A stretch of DNA of 64,000 bases from the NCBI GenBank assembly GCA_027886185.1, contig WOAB01000211.1:3820001-3884000 (forward strand). Reading direction: 5' to 3'. Shown here in pieces: positions 1-10,998 of this stretch. The notes under the pieces are model-generated. The model ran no database searches, had not been told where the DNA came from, and saw nothing but the letters and a program-made list of their open reading frames with translations. How positions within the stretch are numbered: the stretch's first letter is position 1; each line of letters starts with the position of its first letter. A program made the translations under genes and the position numbers. Origin of the DNA: Rheum nobile. Taxonomy: Eukaryota > Streptophyta > Magnoliopsida > Caryophyllales > Polygonaceae.

Positions 1-483
1 TGTAAGATTATTAAGGTCTTTAGGAGTAATAAGGCATATCAGCGAAGATTCATTGGAGATTTTTGTAATAGATACTCTGGTTCAGGCAATGGTAATCTTG
101 TGGATGATTACATCTATTCTAACGAAAGTAAGGATGGTAGACTATATGTTATAAGCGGTTACAAAAGCGAATAGGAAGTTCGATGTTGGCAATATAAGTT
201 GCGAAGACCTAATTGGTTAAGGATACCGACCTAAGGAGGTTTAGGTATATACTTCAAGAGAAGTTTAGAGGTAAGAGCATATGTATTCTCATGAATTAAG
301 TATAGCGAGTCTTTGGTGGTGATCATGACTTTGAGAATGGTCACGAGTTAGTACAAGTATAGTGTATGGAGAGAGGTTATGCTGAGAGCCTGTGTACTCG
401 ATCGTCCGACTAGCTAGGAGGATAGCCTGAGTCTGATTGAGTTCACAATACAATAATAACTGACATGCTGCTATCAAGATAGC
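1..483 (+). pseudogene. Degraded gypsy pol upstream part
   Basis: This stretch precedes the recognisable integrase tail. It contains short pieces that look like gypsy reverse transcriptase, such as a Y-R-R-F-I-like piece near position 40 and a D-D-Y-I-Y-S-like piece near position 105. Stops are frequent and the pieces appear in the wrong order relative to a normal pol. I infer a rearranged relic of the element whose 3' end follows. No usable reading frame remains. Confidence 0.4.
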
Positions 484-1110
484 TTCATTCGAGGCTTTGT
501 ACGATCGAAAGTGCAGATCTCCGATTCGTTAGGATGAGAACGCCGACAAGATTCTGCTCAGACCAGAGCTAGTCAAAAAGGACAGCTTCGGACATTGCTT
601 TGATTAGACAGAGGTTGTTGACCGCTCAGAGTCGACAAAAGTCTTACGCAGACCAGAAGCGTAGAACTGTCAAGTTCGAGGTTGGTGGCAAGGTACTTGT
701 CAGAGTATCGCCATCCAAGGAAGTTTTCAAGTTTGGTAAGCGTGGGAAGCTTAACCCTCGCTACGTGGTACCATTAGAGATTCTGGTTAGAGTAAGATCT
801 CTAGCGTACCGTTTGGTGTTGTCGCCATCAACACACCCAGTGTATAATGTGTTTCATGTATCCCTGCTAAGGAAGTTCGTGCCAAGATGAGTCTCGTATG
901 CTGAGCTATAAGGACATCGAGATTCAGGCAAATGGTACTTGAGAGGAGATGCCAGTGCGCATTCTCGAACGCCGTGTGAAGCGACTGTGCAACAAGATCG
1001 TACTGTTGGTACGGATTTTGTGGTCCAAGTTTGGGAAAGAGGAAGTTACTTGGGAAACCGAAGCAAAGATGCTCAGACGTCTTTCCAAGTTAATGGCGAC
1101 CTAAGTTTCG
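484..1110 (+). pseudogene. Chromovirus integrase C-terminus and chromodomain (pol 3' end)
   Basis: Broken 3' end of a Ty3/gypsy pol gene. From 484 a frame reads like the plant signature A-P-F-E-A-L-Y-G-R-K-C-R-S-P. The open stretch 600-890 then reads as the integrase C-terminal module, with a Q-S-R-Q-K-S-Y-A-D run, F-G-K-R-G-K-L-N-P-R-Y and V-F-H-V-S-L-L-R-K. At about 960-1095 another frame gives a V-K-R-L-x-N-K piece and an E-E-V-T-W-E-T-E piece, typical of the chromodomain at the end of Tekay/Del chromovirus integrase. In-frame stops and frame changes separate the parts, so it is inactive. The polypurine tract and LTR follow directly. Lineage assignment is from motif memory, not a phylogeny. 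Confidence 0.8.
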
Positions 1111-1119
1111 GGGTCGAAA

Positions 1120-1140
1120 CTTCTTTTAAGGGAGAGGTGA
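1120..1140 (+). promoter_or_regulatory. Polypurine tract of Tekay-type element
   Basis: A purine-rich run lies immediately before the LTR start TGTGATACCCC. It would prime plus-strand DNA synthesis in reverse transcription. It closely matches, in opposite orientation, the tracts next to the LTRs of the 13-43 kb array. Confidence 0.8.
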
Positions 1141-1511
1141 TGTGATACCCCGTAATTTTGTAAGGCTATTTTGGGAATTATGGATTTTTCCCGAACGTCC
1201 GTTTGGTACATCGGATTTAATTCTGAAGGTTTGAGACATTCTGTAATGTGCTCTGTATCTATAATATTTTTCTCAGTGAAGAATTATACAGTCGAGATGT
1301 TTTGGAAGTTCATACTCGTTCGTGTACGACTTTTGTTAATGCGGGTTAAGATTGGTACAAGTTTATTGCCCAAGAGTTGTTATCTAATGGATAATAGTAC
1401 AAGATTCTTTATCCAAAGGTTATTGTCCAAGAGCTATTATCCATGAGGCAAAAGTACAAGTTGGTTAACCAAGGGTTATTACCCAAGCTCCCTTCCAATC
1501 CTAATTTTGCC

Positions 1512-1520
1512 TATAAATAG
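1512..1520 (+). promoter_or_regulatory. LTR TATA box
   Basis: TATAAATAG in the LTR, about 370 bp from its start. The solo LTR has TATAAATT at 59363-59370, and the array LTRs have the reverse complement, for example at 15356-15363. It probably sets the start of the R region, leaving a very long R-U5 leader. Confidence 0.65.
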
Positions 1521-1866
1521 AGAGCATTGGGTGAGAGTGAAAGGGGCTGAAAAACGAGGAAGCGCTGTCAAGCTCTCGTCTCTCAAAAACGCTCTCAAAA
1601 TGCTCTCTCTCGGGAAGGCTCTAGTGGATCGTCGGAGCTCGTTTAGTGTCATTTCCGGTGGCCAAGAGGAGCATTGGAGGCTCTCGGACGCCTAGAAACC
1701 AAGCAAGGCGGAGGACGAGCCAAACCGATCGTCGAGGGTAAGTTATTCCCTCTCGTATTTCTATTTTCGTTCGCAACGGCGACCGCCGCCAGGGAGACGG
1801 CGCCCGCCGCCAGGAACGGCGCCCGCCGTGATGAGGTTGCCCAGCCGCCGTGATGTGTGGCTAAGG

Positions 1867-1960
1867 AGCGGCGCCCGCCGTGGATGAGCGGCGCCCGCCG
1901 TGGATGAGCGGCGCCCGCCGTGGATGAGCGGCGCCCGCCGTGGATGAGCGGCGCCCGCCG
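1867..1960 (+). repeat. 20-bp GC-rich minisatellite in LTR
   Basis: About 4.7 tandem copies of a 20-bp unit, AGCGGCGCCCGCCGTGGATG, nearly identical to one another. The core GGCGCCCGCCG is one of two related motifs scattered around the promoter in all LTRs of this group. Confidence 0.9.
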
Positions 1961-2831
1961 GCGAGAGGTGGTGGTCGTGAGTTGTTGTGGTTGGCTTTCG
2001 AGGCCTTCGTTTGGGTTTCGTTTCCGTCGATTCCTTTCGTCCTTTCGTAGTTTCTGTATTGTTGTTTGTCGAATCTAACTTAGGGTTTCTGTATGGGTCG
2101 ATCCGAAGGTACCGGAGTTGGCAGATTCGTCTCTGTGTCGAGCCCGGAATCCCGTCGTTAGACTTCGTTCAAACTCTGCGGATTAAGGCAAGTGGTGGTT
2201 CGCTCTTGCTCATCATTCCATATTTACATTAATTATCAGTTGTTTATCTGAGTAATTAATTTGGAATGATTATTGTATTCATCTGGAAACGGTTTTGTTA
2301 ACTGTTTTGGAAAATTAAAATATGATGTCTGTTAGAACAATGCTATTATATATATATGTGAATTAATACAGATATTATTATAGGTTGTATATTGTTAGAA
2401 CAACGCTATTTTATCTGTAACTGGCCTTGAGGGCATTGAGATGAGTTATTGCTGCATTTGTAACTGTTTAGTTAGAACGAGTATTCGTAGGAACGCTACT
2501 GTGTATCTCAGTACGAGTGCTAGTCGTTTCTTGATAACCTGGTGGTTAGGATTTAGTTCCTACCATTCTTCTTTAGTGCCGTTGTAAGGATTTAGTTCCT
2601 CATTCTGCCTGAGGGATATAGTTCCCGTGAGATTTAGTTCTCGATTCGACTCTTGGGATTTAGTTCCCGAGTCAACTCTGCCTTAGGGATTTAGTTCCCG
2701 ATGGGATCTAAAAAGATTATAACGTGATGTGGGTTTTGGAATTAAATAAGATAAAGTGCCCGAGTGCACATAATTAATAAACCTTCAGCGAGTAGTGCAG
2801 CTAAGTTATAGTGCAGCTAGGAAAACTCGTT

Positions 2832-4768
2832 GAAAGAAGCCTTGTGCAACGCGCCACTGCTCCAACTCCCAGACTTCAACAAGCACTTTGAAATTGAATG
2901 TGACGCGTCAAATGTGGGCATTGGTGGAGTCCTACACCAGTAAAAGAAGTCCATCGCGTTCTTCAGTGAGAAGCTCACATGGACAACTTTGAACTACCCC
3001 ACCTACGATAAGGAGCTCTACGCTCTTGTCCGCATGCTGAAGACATGGCAACACTATCTCTAGCCACGCGAGTTCGTGATCCACTCGAACCACGCGACCA
3101 TTAGCTACCTCAAGAGCCAAGCCCACCTCAGTCGTCGCCATGCTCGTTGGGTAGAATTCATGGAGACGTTCCCCTACGTCGTTGTGCACAAGAAAGGTAA
3201 GGAGAATGTGGTCGCCGATGCCCTTTGTCGCAGGTATGTTCTCCTTACTCATCTTCAGTCTAAACTTCTTGGCTTCGCGTTGATTAAGGATTTATACTTG
3301 ACTGGTCCTTTTTTTAAGACAATTGTTGAACACTGCCTTAGGGACCGCGAGTTTCAGACGTACTTTTTACATTAGGGGTACCTTTACAAAGTCGGGCGCC
3401 TGTGCATTCCTAGCTCACCCATTAGGAAACTCCTCATTCAAGAAGCCCATGAAGGACGCGGTCATTTTGGGATTACCAAAACACTAGCTGCCCTTTGCGA
3501 GCACTTCTTTTGGCCGCGCATGACCACCCAGGTGACGCGATATTGTAAAAGTTGTGTCATGTGTCAACGCGCAAAGTCTAGTTCCCATCCCTATGGCTTA
3601 TACACGCCCTTGCCCATTCCACTAGGCCCTTGGGAAGATTTGTCCATGGATTTGATCACAGGTTTGCCTCTCTCTCCTAGGGGTAAGGACTCCATCTTTG
3701 TTGTTATGGACAAATTTTCCAAAAATGGCACATTTCATCGCGTGTAAGACCACCCATACTGCTAGTGAAATCGTCGCGTTGTTCTTTGACAATGTAGTAC
3801 GTTTTCACGGGATCCCTAGGTCTATTGTAAGTGATCGCAACACCAAATTTGTGGGGCTATTTTGGAGAACACTTTGGGGGAAGTTGGGTACAAAACTTTT
3901 GTTTTCCACTAGCTATCACCCCCAAACTGATGGCCAAACAGAGGTGACCAATCAAACCCTAGGAGCCCTTCTTAGGACCATGCTCAAATCCAACCCCAAG
4001 CGTTGGGAAGACTTACTTGCTATTGTTGAGTTTTCTTACAACAGGTCTAGGCACTCCGCGACAAAGCTCACCCCGTTCGAGGTCGTCTATGGAAGAAACC
4101 CTTTGACACCACTCGACATGTTACCACGGCCTCTGAAGGACAATGAGCACCCTAGCGCGGCCAACTGCGCCGTGATGATCCAGGATCTGCATCAGCGAAC
4201 AAGGGCGCAGCTGGAACGCCGCGCTATACAATATGCCACACAGCACGATCGTGGACGCCGTCGCGTCATCTTTGCCCCAGGAGACTTGGTATGGGTACAT
4301 CTACGCAAAGGTCGTTTTCCAGCCAAGCGCAAATCAAAGCTGGCTCAACGCGGTGATGGTCATTTCCGTGTTGTGAAGGCCATTGGCGACAACGCCTACG
4401 AGCTCGAGCTTCCACCAGACTACGGTGTCCATGCGACCTTCAACGTCGCCGACTTGGAACCTTATGTGGAGCCAGAGTTCGATGATGGTGAAGCGGGGAT
4501 GCTTTACAGCCAAGTGGGGGAGGGTGATGCGCTCCTACCCACCATGACTGCAACAGAGGAAGAGGAAGCTATGAGCATTCGCTCAGAAGGCCCTATAACA
4601 AGATCGCGTGCCAAAGCCATCGCCAACGCGACACAATCATTGATTGTGCGCGTCGTCGCTAGCCAAGGGACGCAAGAGACCGCGTTCTCCCTCAAGCGCC
4701 TCCAGCCAAGTCCAGAGGACGCGTTCTCTGTCAAGATTCTCTCAACCATCATTGACCGCGATCTTTGA
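2832..4768 (+). pseudogene. Gypsy pol fragment (RNase H and integrase), copy G1
   Basis: 3' half of a Ty3/gypsy polyprotein. It opens inside the reverse transcriptase/RNase H junction ([13 protein letters not shown], then F-E-I-E-C-D-A-S). RNase H is followed by an H-x-G-H-F-G segment and C-x2-C zinc finger of integrase near 3460-3560. The catalytic core shows D in S-M-D-L-I-T-G-L-P, D in I-V-S-D-R-N, and E in D-G-Q-T-E-V-T-N. The C-terminus ends with a G-P-I-T-R-S-R-A motif. Defects: in-frame stops at 2941, 3061 and 3373, and one extra A in the A-run near 3720 that shifts the frame; 3698-4768 is then open. RT and gag are absent, and the left end abuts a broken LTR, so this is a truncated relic. 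Confidence 0.9.
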
Positions 4769-5240
4769 ATTGTTTTATTATTTATTGAACATTATTATTT
4801 TTAGTTATTTATTTATGGGCGTGTGTTCCACGCGTGTCGCGTGGACTAGCCCATTAAGCGAGACTCGGCCCATCCGAGTCCCGCTATCCCCTATAAAAGG
4901 CCATCTCAGCCTTCTGTATTAGGTTACGTTTATTTTAATTCAAAGTTTGAGTATTGAGTGTCATTTGCCTCTTCCCTTTGATCGAACGTCAAACCCTAGT
5001 CTGACCTCTCATCTCTTTCCTCCTCCGCCGATGCTACGGCCACCCACTCGAATTCTTCGAGACTATCTCCTCCGCTGCCGACGCTACGGCCTCGCTCGAC
5101 GCTTCGAGCCACCATCCTTCGCGCCTAGCCCTGAGGCTGCGAGTCACCGACACATCACACTTCGCCACTGTCATCGCGATCGCTTGCCCGCGAGCCGTGA
5201 CAAATCCCGCGTTCCACCCATTCCCCCTTGGACTTGACAC
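4769..5240 (+). repeat. Probable LTR/3' non-coding part of G1
   Basis: Follows the pol stop directly. It changes from AT-rich sequence to a segment with a TATA box (TATAAAAG, 4892-4899) and then a C-rich leader-like stretch, which is the layout of a short gypsy LTR. No second copy is present to define ends, so the boundaries are guesses. Confidence 0.4.
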
Positions 5241-5247
5241 GCGTGAC

Positions 5248-5460
5248 TCACCACCAAGATCTCGATCTGGCATTCATAAGCAGGAACGCATCAGTTGGGT
5301 TGTTGTGGGATCCTGACCCAGTTTCAGCATATTGGTTATTCTTACTCCTCAATTGAACTCGGGAGGCGTTACTTGGTCCAATACCTTGATGAGTTGCGTT
5401 CCTGGTGTTTTCCATCTGGATGTATTTCAAGTATTGTCATACATGATTCAATCAAATATT
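5248..5460 (-). pseudogene. Gag N-terminus and leader remnant of a gypsy element
   Basis: Minus-strand reading from about 5413 begins M-E-N-T-R-N-A-T and includes G-P-S-N-A-S-R, resembling the start of the array gag proteins (M-V-N-T-R-N and G-P-S-N-D-P). The sequence just upstream, 5414-5460, also loosely resembles the array leader. Only the first tens of codons remain before the similarity ends. I infer a small piece of a related element in the opposite orientation to G1. Confidence 0.5.
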
Positions 5461-5699
5461 ATATCATCTCCTGATATACTTTAAATGCATTAATGAGGAA
5501 TAGACTTATAATGAAACTTGCTAATTTTACTAAGAAGGAAAAACAAAATGTAGTATCCAAACATCCTAAAAACTTATCCCTGAAATAAACACTAAGAGAC
5601 TACGGCTATGTTATTGTTCAGAATTGGAAAAACACTGGAACAACGACTAAAAAGCTAATAGCTTGTTTCTTTTTGATATTCCGAAACAAGTCTATATAG
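5461..5699. other. Intergenic, nothing recognised
   Basis: AT-rich sequence without a convincing frame, repeat or structure, between a gag remnant and an unidentified coding relic. Confidence 0.5.
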
Positions 5700-6531
5700 G
5701 CTTTAGCCGACATGGTCTTCTTTGGAGATGCCTTCTCCTCTGTTTCATCCGCTAGTCTTTTTGGTTCCTTGGACCACAGAACACTTGACCTCTCCATTGG
5801 TACTGGTGGATATCAGAATTTGTCCAGAAACCTTGGTTGAGACTCCGTTGAGCTCAATTTCTGCCCTGGGTTGGGATCGATCAACTTATGTGCTTGCTCT
5901 ATATTCTAGGGTACCGTACGAGGTTTTTTCTGCAAATAACCCGTGAGTCTGTCAATATCACGAGCTTGCACATTCAAGTCCTTTAGTGAGATCATCCACC
6001 ACTCTATATGCTCTTCCAATATTGGGTGTTCACCCTGATTTGTTGTGGTGTAATGTCGTCAGAATCAATGTATGCTTCCCATGGTCTAGCCCTCAATTTT
6101 GTCCGTTCAGTCATTTCCTCGACCAAACGACGAGCCTCCGAAGGACTCTTCCCTACAAACATATCCAGAAAAACTAGACCCCTTTTGGGTTCACAAGGTG
6201 CGTAAACCGGAGAAGGAACCAATTCTAATAGAGTTGTCCTTGGGTCATATTCCTCCCTTTCAACAATTGAGAACCCATTCGCCTCATATGTAGTTGGAGA
6301 CCAAGGTATGTATGATGATGCCATAAAGTTGGGAGCTGAACTGGCTCAGGCTACACATGCTTCTCCTTGCTCACATAACCGGGATCCTCAACTGGATCCT
6401 CCTCAGTGGTCTCCGGAAGAGGAGATTGCTTGGATTGCACCCGGTCATCCCCTTCACTCTGGTATTCAGGATCCTCAGTGGCCTCAATCTTCACCACTTC
6501 TACATCTTCCATCAGCGGGGTAATTTGGAGG
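5700..6531 (-). pseudogene. Unidentified decayed coding sequence
   Basis: The minus strand looks protein-coding but interrupted. From about 6513 a frame starts M-E-D-V-E-V-V-K-I-E and is rich in E, D and P (E-D-P-E-Y-Q-S-E-G-D-D) until a stop near 6353. The open frame 6324-6004 (106 aa) contains E-A-R-R-L-V-E-E-M-T-E-R and R-P-W-E-A-Y-I-D-S-D-D. Further minus-strand pieces run on toward 5720. I do not recognise the family. It lies directly before a plus-oriented LTR, so it could be an antisense extra ORF of a gypsy element between pol and the 3' LTR, or an unrelated host fragment. Both are guesses. Confidence 0.4.
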
Positions 6532-8430
6532 TGTAATATCCCACTTAAATTATAAGGATACTATGGTAATTTTAATTTGATAAAAATAAAAGTTATGAAA
6601 TTTACTTCATCTCTTTTAGAAGAGTAATTTAAATTTCCATGAACTTAGGTTCAAAGGTTAGATTATGATAATTTTTTATACAAATTATCAAATGGGCCAT
6701 AATAGTATGGTGAAGGAATAAATAAATAAGTACAACTATGAATAAAATTTTAGAATTTAAAAAATAATAATAAAGGTCATAAGAATTATTATGTTTGTCC
6801 ATAAAGGGATAAAATAATAAATACCCTAAGTATGTTATTTCTTTAAGCTATGGATGGTCTAAAATATGATTGACCTTATGTTAATTATAATTTATATAAA
6901 ATTTATCAATTTTGACTTAGAATATTTAAATCAAGTTTAACAATTTTTTTTAAGGATTTAAGTATGGTCAAATTCATAAGAAAAATAACTTAAGCTTATT
7001 TTAACTTAAGGTAAATTTTTCTATACTTTAATTTTGGGTTACAATAATATTATAAACTTAGAATATTAAAAATAATAAGTTTGGGTGATTTTTGTAATTA
7101 ATGAAAAGTTGTTGGACGGCATTTTTGCCACAATTTAAAAGTGTGAGGGGCCCGACCGTGATTAACCAAGAATTTCATCTTCAACCTCCAGCTCGGGCGA
7201 GCTCCCAAACGCAGCTTCAATGGCGAAATTCGGGTACAAATTAAACCCGATTAATTCAATTAACCTCTGGGCATTCAAACGGTCAATAATCCACATCTTA
7301 TTCATCAATCAATTAGGATTAAAAACAACCAGATTTGCGGGATTTGGTTTTAATTCATAACCATGTTGTTCATATCACCGAATTGAAGTTTTGCAAATCT
7401 TCAATCAAATTGGCTTCAATTGGAGGGCGTGATCCATGGGATCTTGTTGAGGACATTCAAAGCTTCAAAAGCCCTATAAAAGCCCCATCAATCGTTCACT
7501 CAATCCATCCAATTTCTCAAATCTCCCTCAAGAACCCTAAAACCCGACGTTTGTGTTCTTCATTAAAATTCGAGTGTGTTTGAGTTTTGTTTGTAAAAAT
7601 AATCGTTTTATCAAAAAGTCTTGAAATTGAATTATTTAAAGGTTAAATAAATTCAAATGGAAACTGACACATTATATCTTTCAAATTTTGATATTGAATA
7701 AATTATCTAATATAATTTATGTATTGTGTATGAGTTTGGTACGTCTCGGAACTGCGTTTGGAACAGAAATAAAGAAAGGAGCCGATTTCCTTTTCGAAAA
7801 CAACCATCTTTATTACGCCGTTCAATTTTCTACGCGATTTAAGACAAGTGGTTGTTCACTCTTGTCATTTCAGTTCATCATTTGATCGACAATTAATATT
7901 AAAATTAATTGTTAATTAATTAGGTAATTTCTAAAACCTAATTAATGTTTGAGAACACTTGCGTGCTATAAATAATTTTGTATCTAGGATGATAGTAAAT
8001 ATTGATATATATATATAGTTATATATAGGTATATATGATTATTATTGTTATCGTCGTAATGACAGTATTGCGTGTGGACTTTGTTTGTGATGTGTGAAAT
8101 TTATAGTCATTAAGTGTGGACTTTAATAGTCGTGTGTGTCAGAGATGTTATGGCCTTGCAAGACATAATGATCTCTTTATAAATATGTATTAGTCGGAAT
8201 AATTCCCTAATACTTTTAAGGTCATGACCATTGCTTCATATCCACTTGTTAAGGATAAAAGGTGTTTAAGCACCTTGCTAGTGCAATTAGGTTGGACGTA
8301 ATATTGCCCTATGTTGTTCTCGTTTTACTCGAGATTGTATTAAAAGTTTTAAAAATAATTGTGGTGTGATGAAATTAAATAAGATAAGTGTTGCGAGCAC
8401 ATAATTAATAAACTTCGAGCGAGAAGTACA
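6532..8430 (+). repeat. Diverged gypsy LTR (TGTAATATCCC type)
   Basis: Begins TGTAATATCCCAC after a G-rich GGGGTAATTTGGAGG stretch. It has a TATA box at 7475-7480 (CCCTATAAAAGCCCC), a C-rich leader, a GACAAGTGGTTGTTCACTCTTG segment like the Tekay-type LTRs, a hairpin near 8260 and a version of the conserved block at 8368-8420. The order of these parts matches the LTR at 1141 and the solo LTR, though the sequence is much more AT-rich and diverged. The right end could not be found; 8430 is where similarity fades. Confidence 0.6.
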
Positions 8431-9573
8431 ACAATTTTATAAATATTATTTATAAATTTTAATTGTTGATTTTTGTTATTATAAAATAATACAATATTAT
8501 TTTATTTACCAAATTAATATAATATATATTATTTTAACTTAATACCCTAATCATGCTTAATCTAAATTAAGCAGATATTTAAATATAACCTAGTATGTTA
8601 TATGGCCTACGTACAACACATGGATCATAATTCATATATAACATCTACGTATAGCACCAGGATATTCATGTACTGCAACCAATGTAACCTTCCACGTACA
8701 ATAAACCACCACCACTTACAGTGCAATCGGAGGTGGCTCACGGGGCTCGATTGTGGTTCGACGGAGCGGGGTCGGCGTCGGGGTGATGGTGTGGTTGCAG
8801 CGTCGTCGAGCTGCGTCGGTGGTGGTTGCTTTGATTGGTCGCCAAAAACAAACAGCACTTGACCTGAAATAGAGGCATCGTAGTCGGGTTTTGCGGAGGC
8901 TCGTTCGGGCTTGTTTGGGGACCAAACGAAGCGGGGTCGGTGGCTATGGACTCGTGGAAAAGTGGGCTATCACCGAGGATGACTAGTGGCAGCGGAGGAG
9001 ACCACCGGAGCCGGAAAATCGCCACAACAGAAGCTTCGAAAAACAGAAGAGGAGGGAACTTTGATCAGTTTTGGATGCCAAATTCGACACATTTCGAGTC
9101 CAATTTATAGGGTAACGGATTGGGATGGATGGGGAAACGATTAGATACTCTAACAACTGAACCTTCATCTAATTGATCCGATTCGGATTGAATTTTCTAG
9201 ATTCGATCAAAAACTCTTAAACCGCACGTTTACTTTAAAAGCTACAAAGACTTGAAAATGTTTGCACATATTCAGATTAAGTAGCCATGACACACGAGTT
9301 TCAATGGTATATAACCATTACTAAAGGAGAGTGTTAAGAATCCAGCTGATTGTACCTTAATCAGATTCTTGTCAACAGTAAGTTTGTTCAATGTAACAAT
9401 TATAATGGCTTTGTTTTAAGAATGAAGCTTATGTCCAAAGACAAAGAAGGCTAGTAAGGATCGCCGCCATAGTTCATAGTTTTGTTCCACTAGAAACTGT
9501 ACTACGTTTAACACCAACATGTGATCATTCTCAACAAGAAGAAACAAGAGAGAAATATATAAGTATTGCATAC
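8431..9573. other. Unassigned region before LSM3 fragment
   Basis: 8431-8600 is very AT-rich. 8730-9060 is GC-richer, with several overlapping short frames of low-complexity composition (P, S, T, H, R), none convincing. 9180-9573 would be expected to hold LSM3 exon 3 on the minus strand, but no stretch reads like the conserved F-V-R-G-D-G-V-I-L-V region. I see no other gene. Confidence 0.5.
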
Positions 9574-10440
9574 CCGAACATTCCTTTCATAAGTCTCATC
9601 ATCAATTTCCATAGTTGTGACTATTTCTTCAACATCACCAAGAATCATATTCAAATGATGGTCATATGCCTGCAAAACCAACACATTCATGGGCTTAACT
9701 TTATCGCTACTTAACACACAAGGAGAATTCTGACAAGCTAAGAAACCTACAACTGCAGCTGATACCATGAAAAGTTATTGGAATGTAACATGTTCTCAAT
9801 TCAGTTACAAGCTATTCTCATTGAGAAGTCATTTACAAGTTGGATCGATAATCAATGGCTAATTTTTCCATTGTTGAATAGCTAACAAACCTAACAATAT
9901 ATCTAACAATGCTTTGAATAGCCAAGAAGGTGATGATCATAAGCTGGTCCTAAGGATTAGATTATAGTGGCTAGCCGCCAGGGCCCCATTACTAGGGATT
10001 TTGTACAAACAGATAGAAATATTCAATTGCCAATAGAAAAATGCAATAATCCAGAACACCAAAATAGCTCGTTCAATCTTGATATACAGTCAACTCGAAG
10101 TTATGTTTGTTCTCGAAAAAAAATTGATTAGAATGCAATTATGTGCTTTAAATCAGACTCAGAAAATCAAAGTCCACGAAAATCCTAATTTTCACAAAAC
10201 AGAGTTAACCTAATCGAATTCTACACTCCGAAAGATGAATTGACGAAGAAACTCAATAGTTACAGCAAAGAAAAACCTAACCAGAGGAAGGAGGAAGGAG
10301 GAAGAATGAGAAATGAAGCATACATGAAGTTTGCCACGGAGTTCATGATCCGAGCGAAGTTTGACATAGATACGCTCGTCGAGACTAGGTCTAATGAGAT
10401 CAAGAGGCTCCTTCACTGCGATGTCCTGTTCTGTCGCCAT
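9574..10440 (-). pseudogene. LSM3: LSM3 gene fragment, exons 1-2 only
   Basis: LSM3 is a subunit of the Lsm1-7 and Lsm2-8 rings that bind 3' ends of mRNA and U6 snRNA. Exon 1 (10440-10324, 39 codons) reads M-A-T-E-Q-D, then the conserved K-E-P-L-D-L-I-R and [11 protein letters not shown] of the Sm1 motif, ending L-R-G-K-L-H. A GTATGC donor and a TTTTGCAG acceptor bound a 654-bp intron. Exon 2 (9669-9574, 32 codons) continues [15 protein letters not shown] to N-V-R, followed by another GTATGC donor. Exon 3, carrying the Sm2 motif and the last about 27 residues, is not found in the next 900 bp. A few residues differ from the usual plant protein as I remember it (P at 18, H at 32, R-N near the end). 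Introns are kept, so it is not a retrocopy. Best read as a truncated or captured fragment; an unusually distant exon 3 is the alternative. Confidence 0.85.
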
Positions 10441-10679
10441 GGCAGCAACAACAACTATCACGCCTCCACTAGTCTCTCAAAGAATCAAATCCACAAGACG
10501 AATGAATACGACCGGCAAAGATGCCACTGAGAGAGCGCCATCGTAGGAGACCACGGTTGATAGGGCAATGGACGCCACCAGGAGTGACAAGTCGAAAAAG
10601 CGAGGACACAAATAGGAGATGAAGCTAGGGCGCGAGAGAGAGAAGGGATTCACATTGTAAAAGGGCAAAAATTTTATTG
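10441..10679 (-). other. Region 5' of LSM3 fragment
   Basis: Probably the old 5' UTR and promoter side of LSM3 on the minus strand. It contains a GA-rich run (CGCGAGAGAGAGAAGG, about 10631-10646). No clear TATA box. Confidence 0.35.
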
Positions 10680-10998
10680 CACTAATAAAGAAAAAAAGAG
10701 TTAAGAGTTGTAAGAAAATATAGGGCTTTTCAATAAAAAAACGCTAACAAAATTATTAATATTTTAAAAATAAAAAGGAGAATAACTTATAGCGCTCTTT
10801 GTAGAAAAGTACTAAGAGTGTTTAATAACTTTTAGCGTTTTTTTCAAAAGAGTGCTAAGAAAGTGACAATTATATATTAAAATAAAATTAATATGTCTTA
10901 GCGGTTGTTTCAAAAAATCGCTACGCGTTTTTTTTTATGTTGCACTTTTTAATAGCGTTTCAATTTTAGTGCCATCTATGGGAAATTATGTACTAGTG
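10680..10998 (-). mobile_element. CACTA-like transposon end with subterminal repeats
   Basis: The right edge, read on the minus strand, begins CACTAGTACATAATTTCCC. Inward lie many copies of a short AGCG/CGCT-type motif in both orientations (for example AACGCTA, TTAGCG, TAGCGTTT), the subterminal repeat pattern of CACTA elements. A CACTAATAAAG at 10680 may be the opposite end of a small deletion derivative. The two ends match poorly and the flanking trinucleotides (TTG, TCT) differ, so the left limit is uncertain. Confidence 0.45.

Larger units (their letters stand above)
1141..2831 (+). repeat. 3' LTR of Tekay-type element, truncated
   Basis: Starts TGTGATACCCCG like the solo LTR at 58836 and the array LTRs (which lie in reverse). 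It carries a TATA box at about 1512-1520, GC-rich repeats at 1784-1970, a hairpin-repeat block at 2560-2705 and the conserved block at 2740-2790. Similarity to the solo LTR stops at 2831, equivalent to position 60491, so roughly 800 bp including the GGGGGTGTTACA end are missing. A different gypsy pol begins at the break. Confidence 0.88.

Noticed and set aside
8602..9025. Overlapping 69-95-codon frames as a small host gene
   Set aside because: Several frames on the same strand are open at once and the peptides are P/S/T/H-rich, so GC composition explains them.
10680..10998. A complete 319-bp CACTA MITE
   Set aside because: The two ends match for only the first few bases and flanking trinucleotides differ, so only the right end is claimed.
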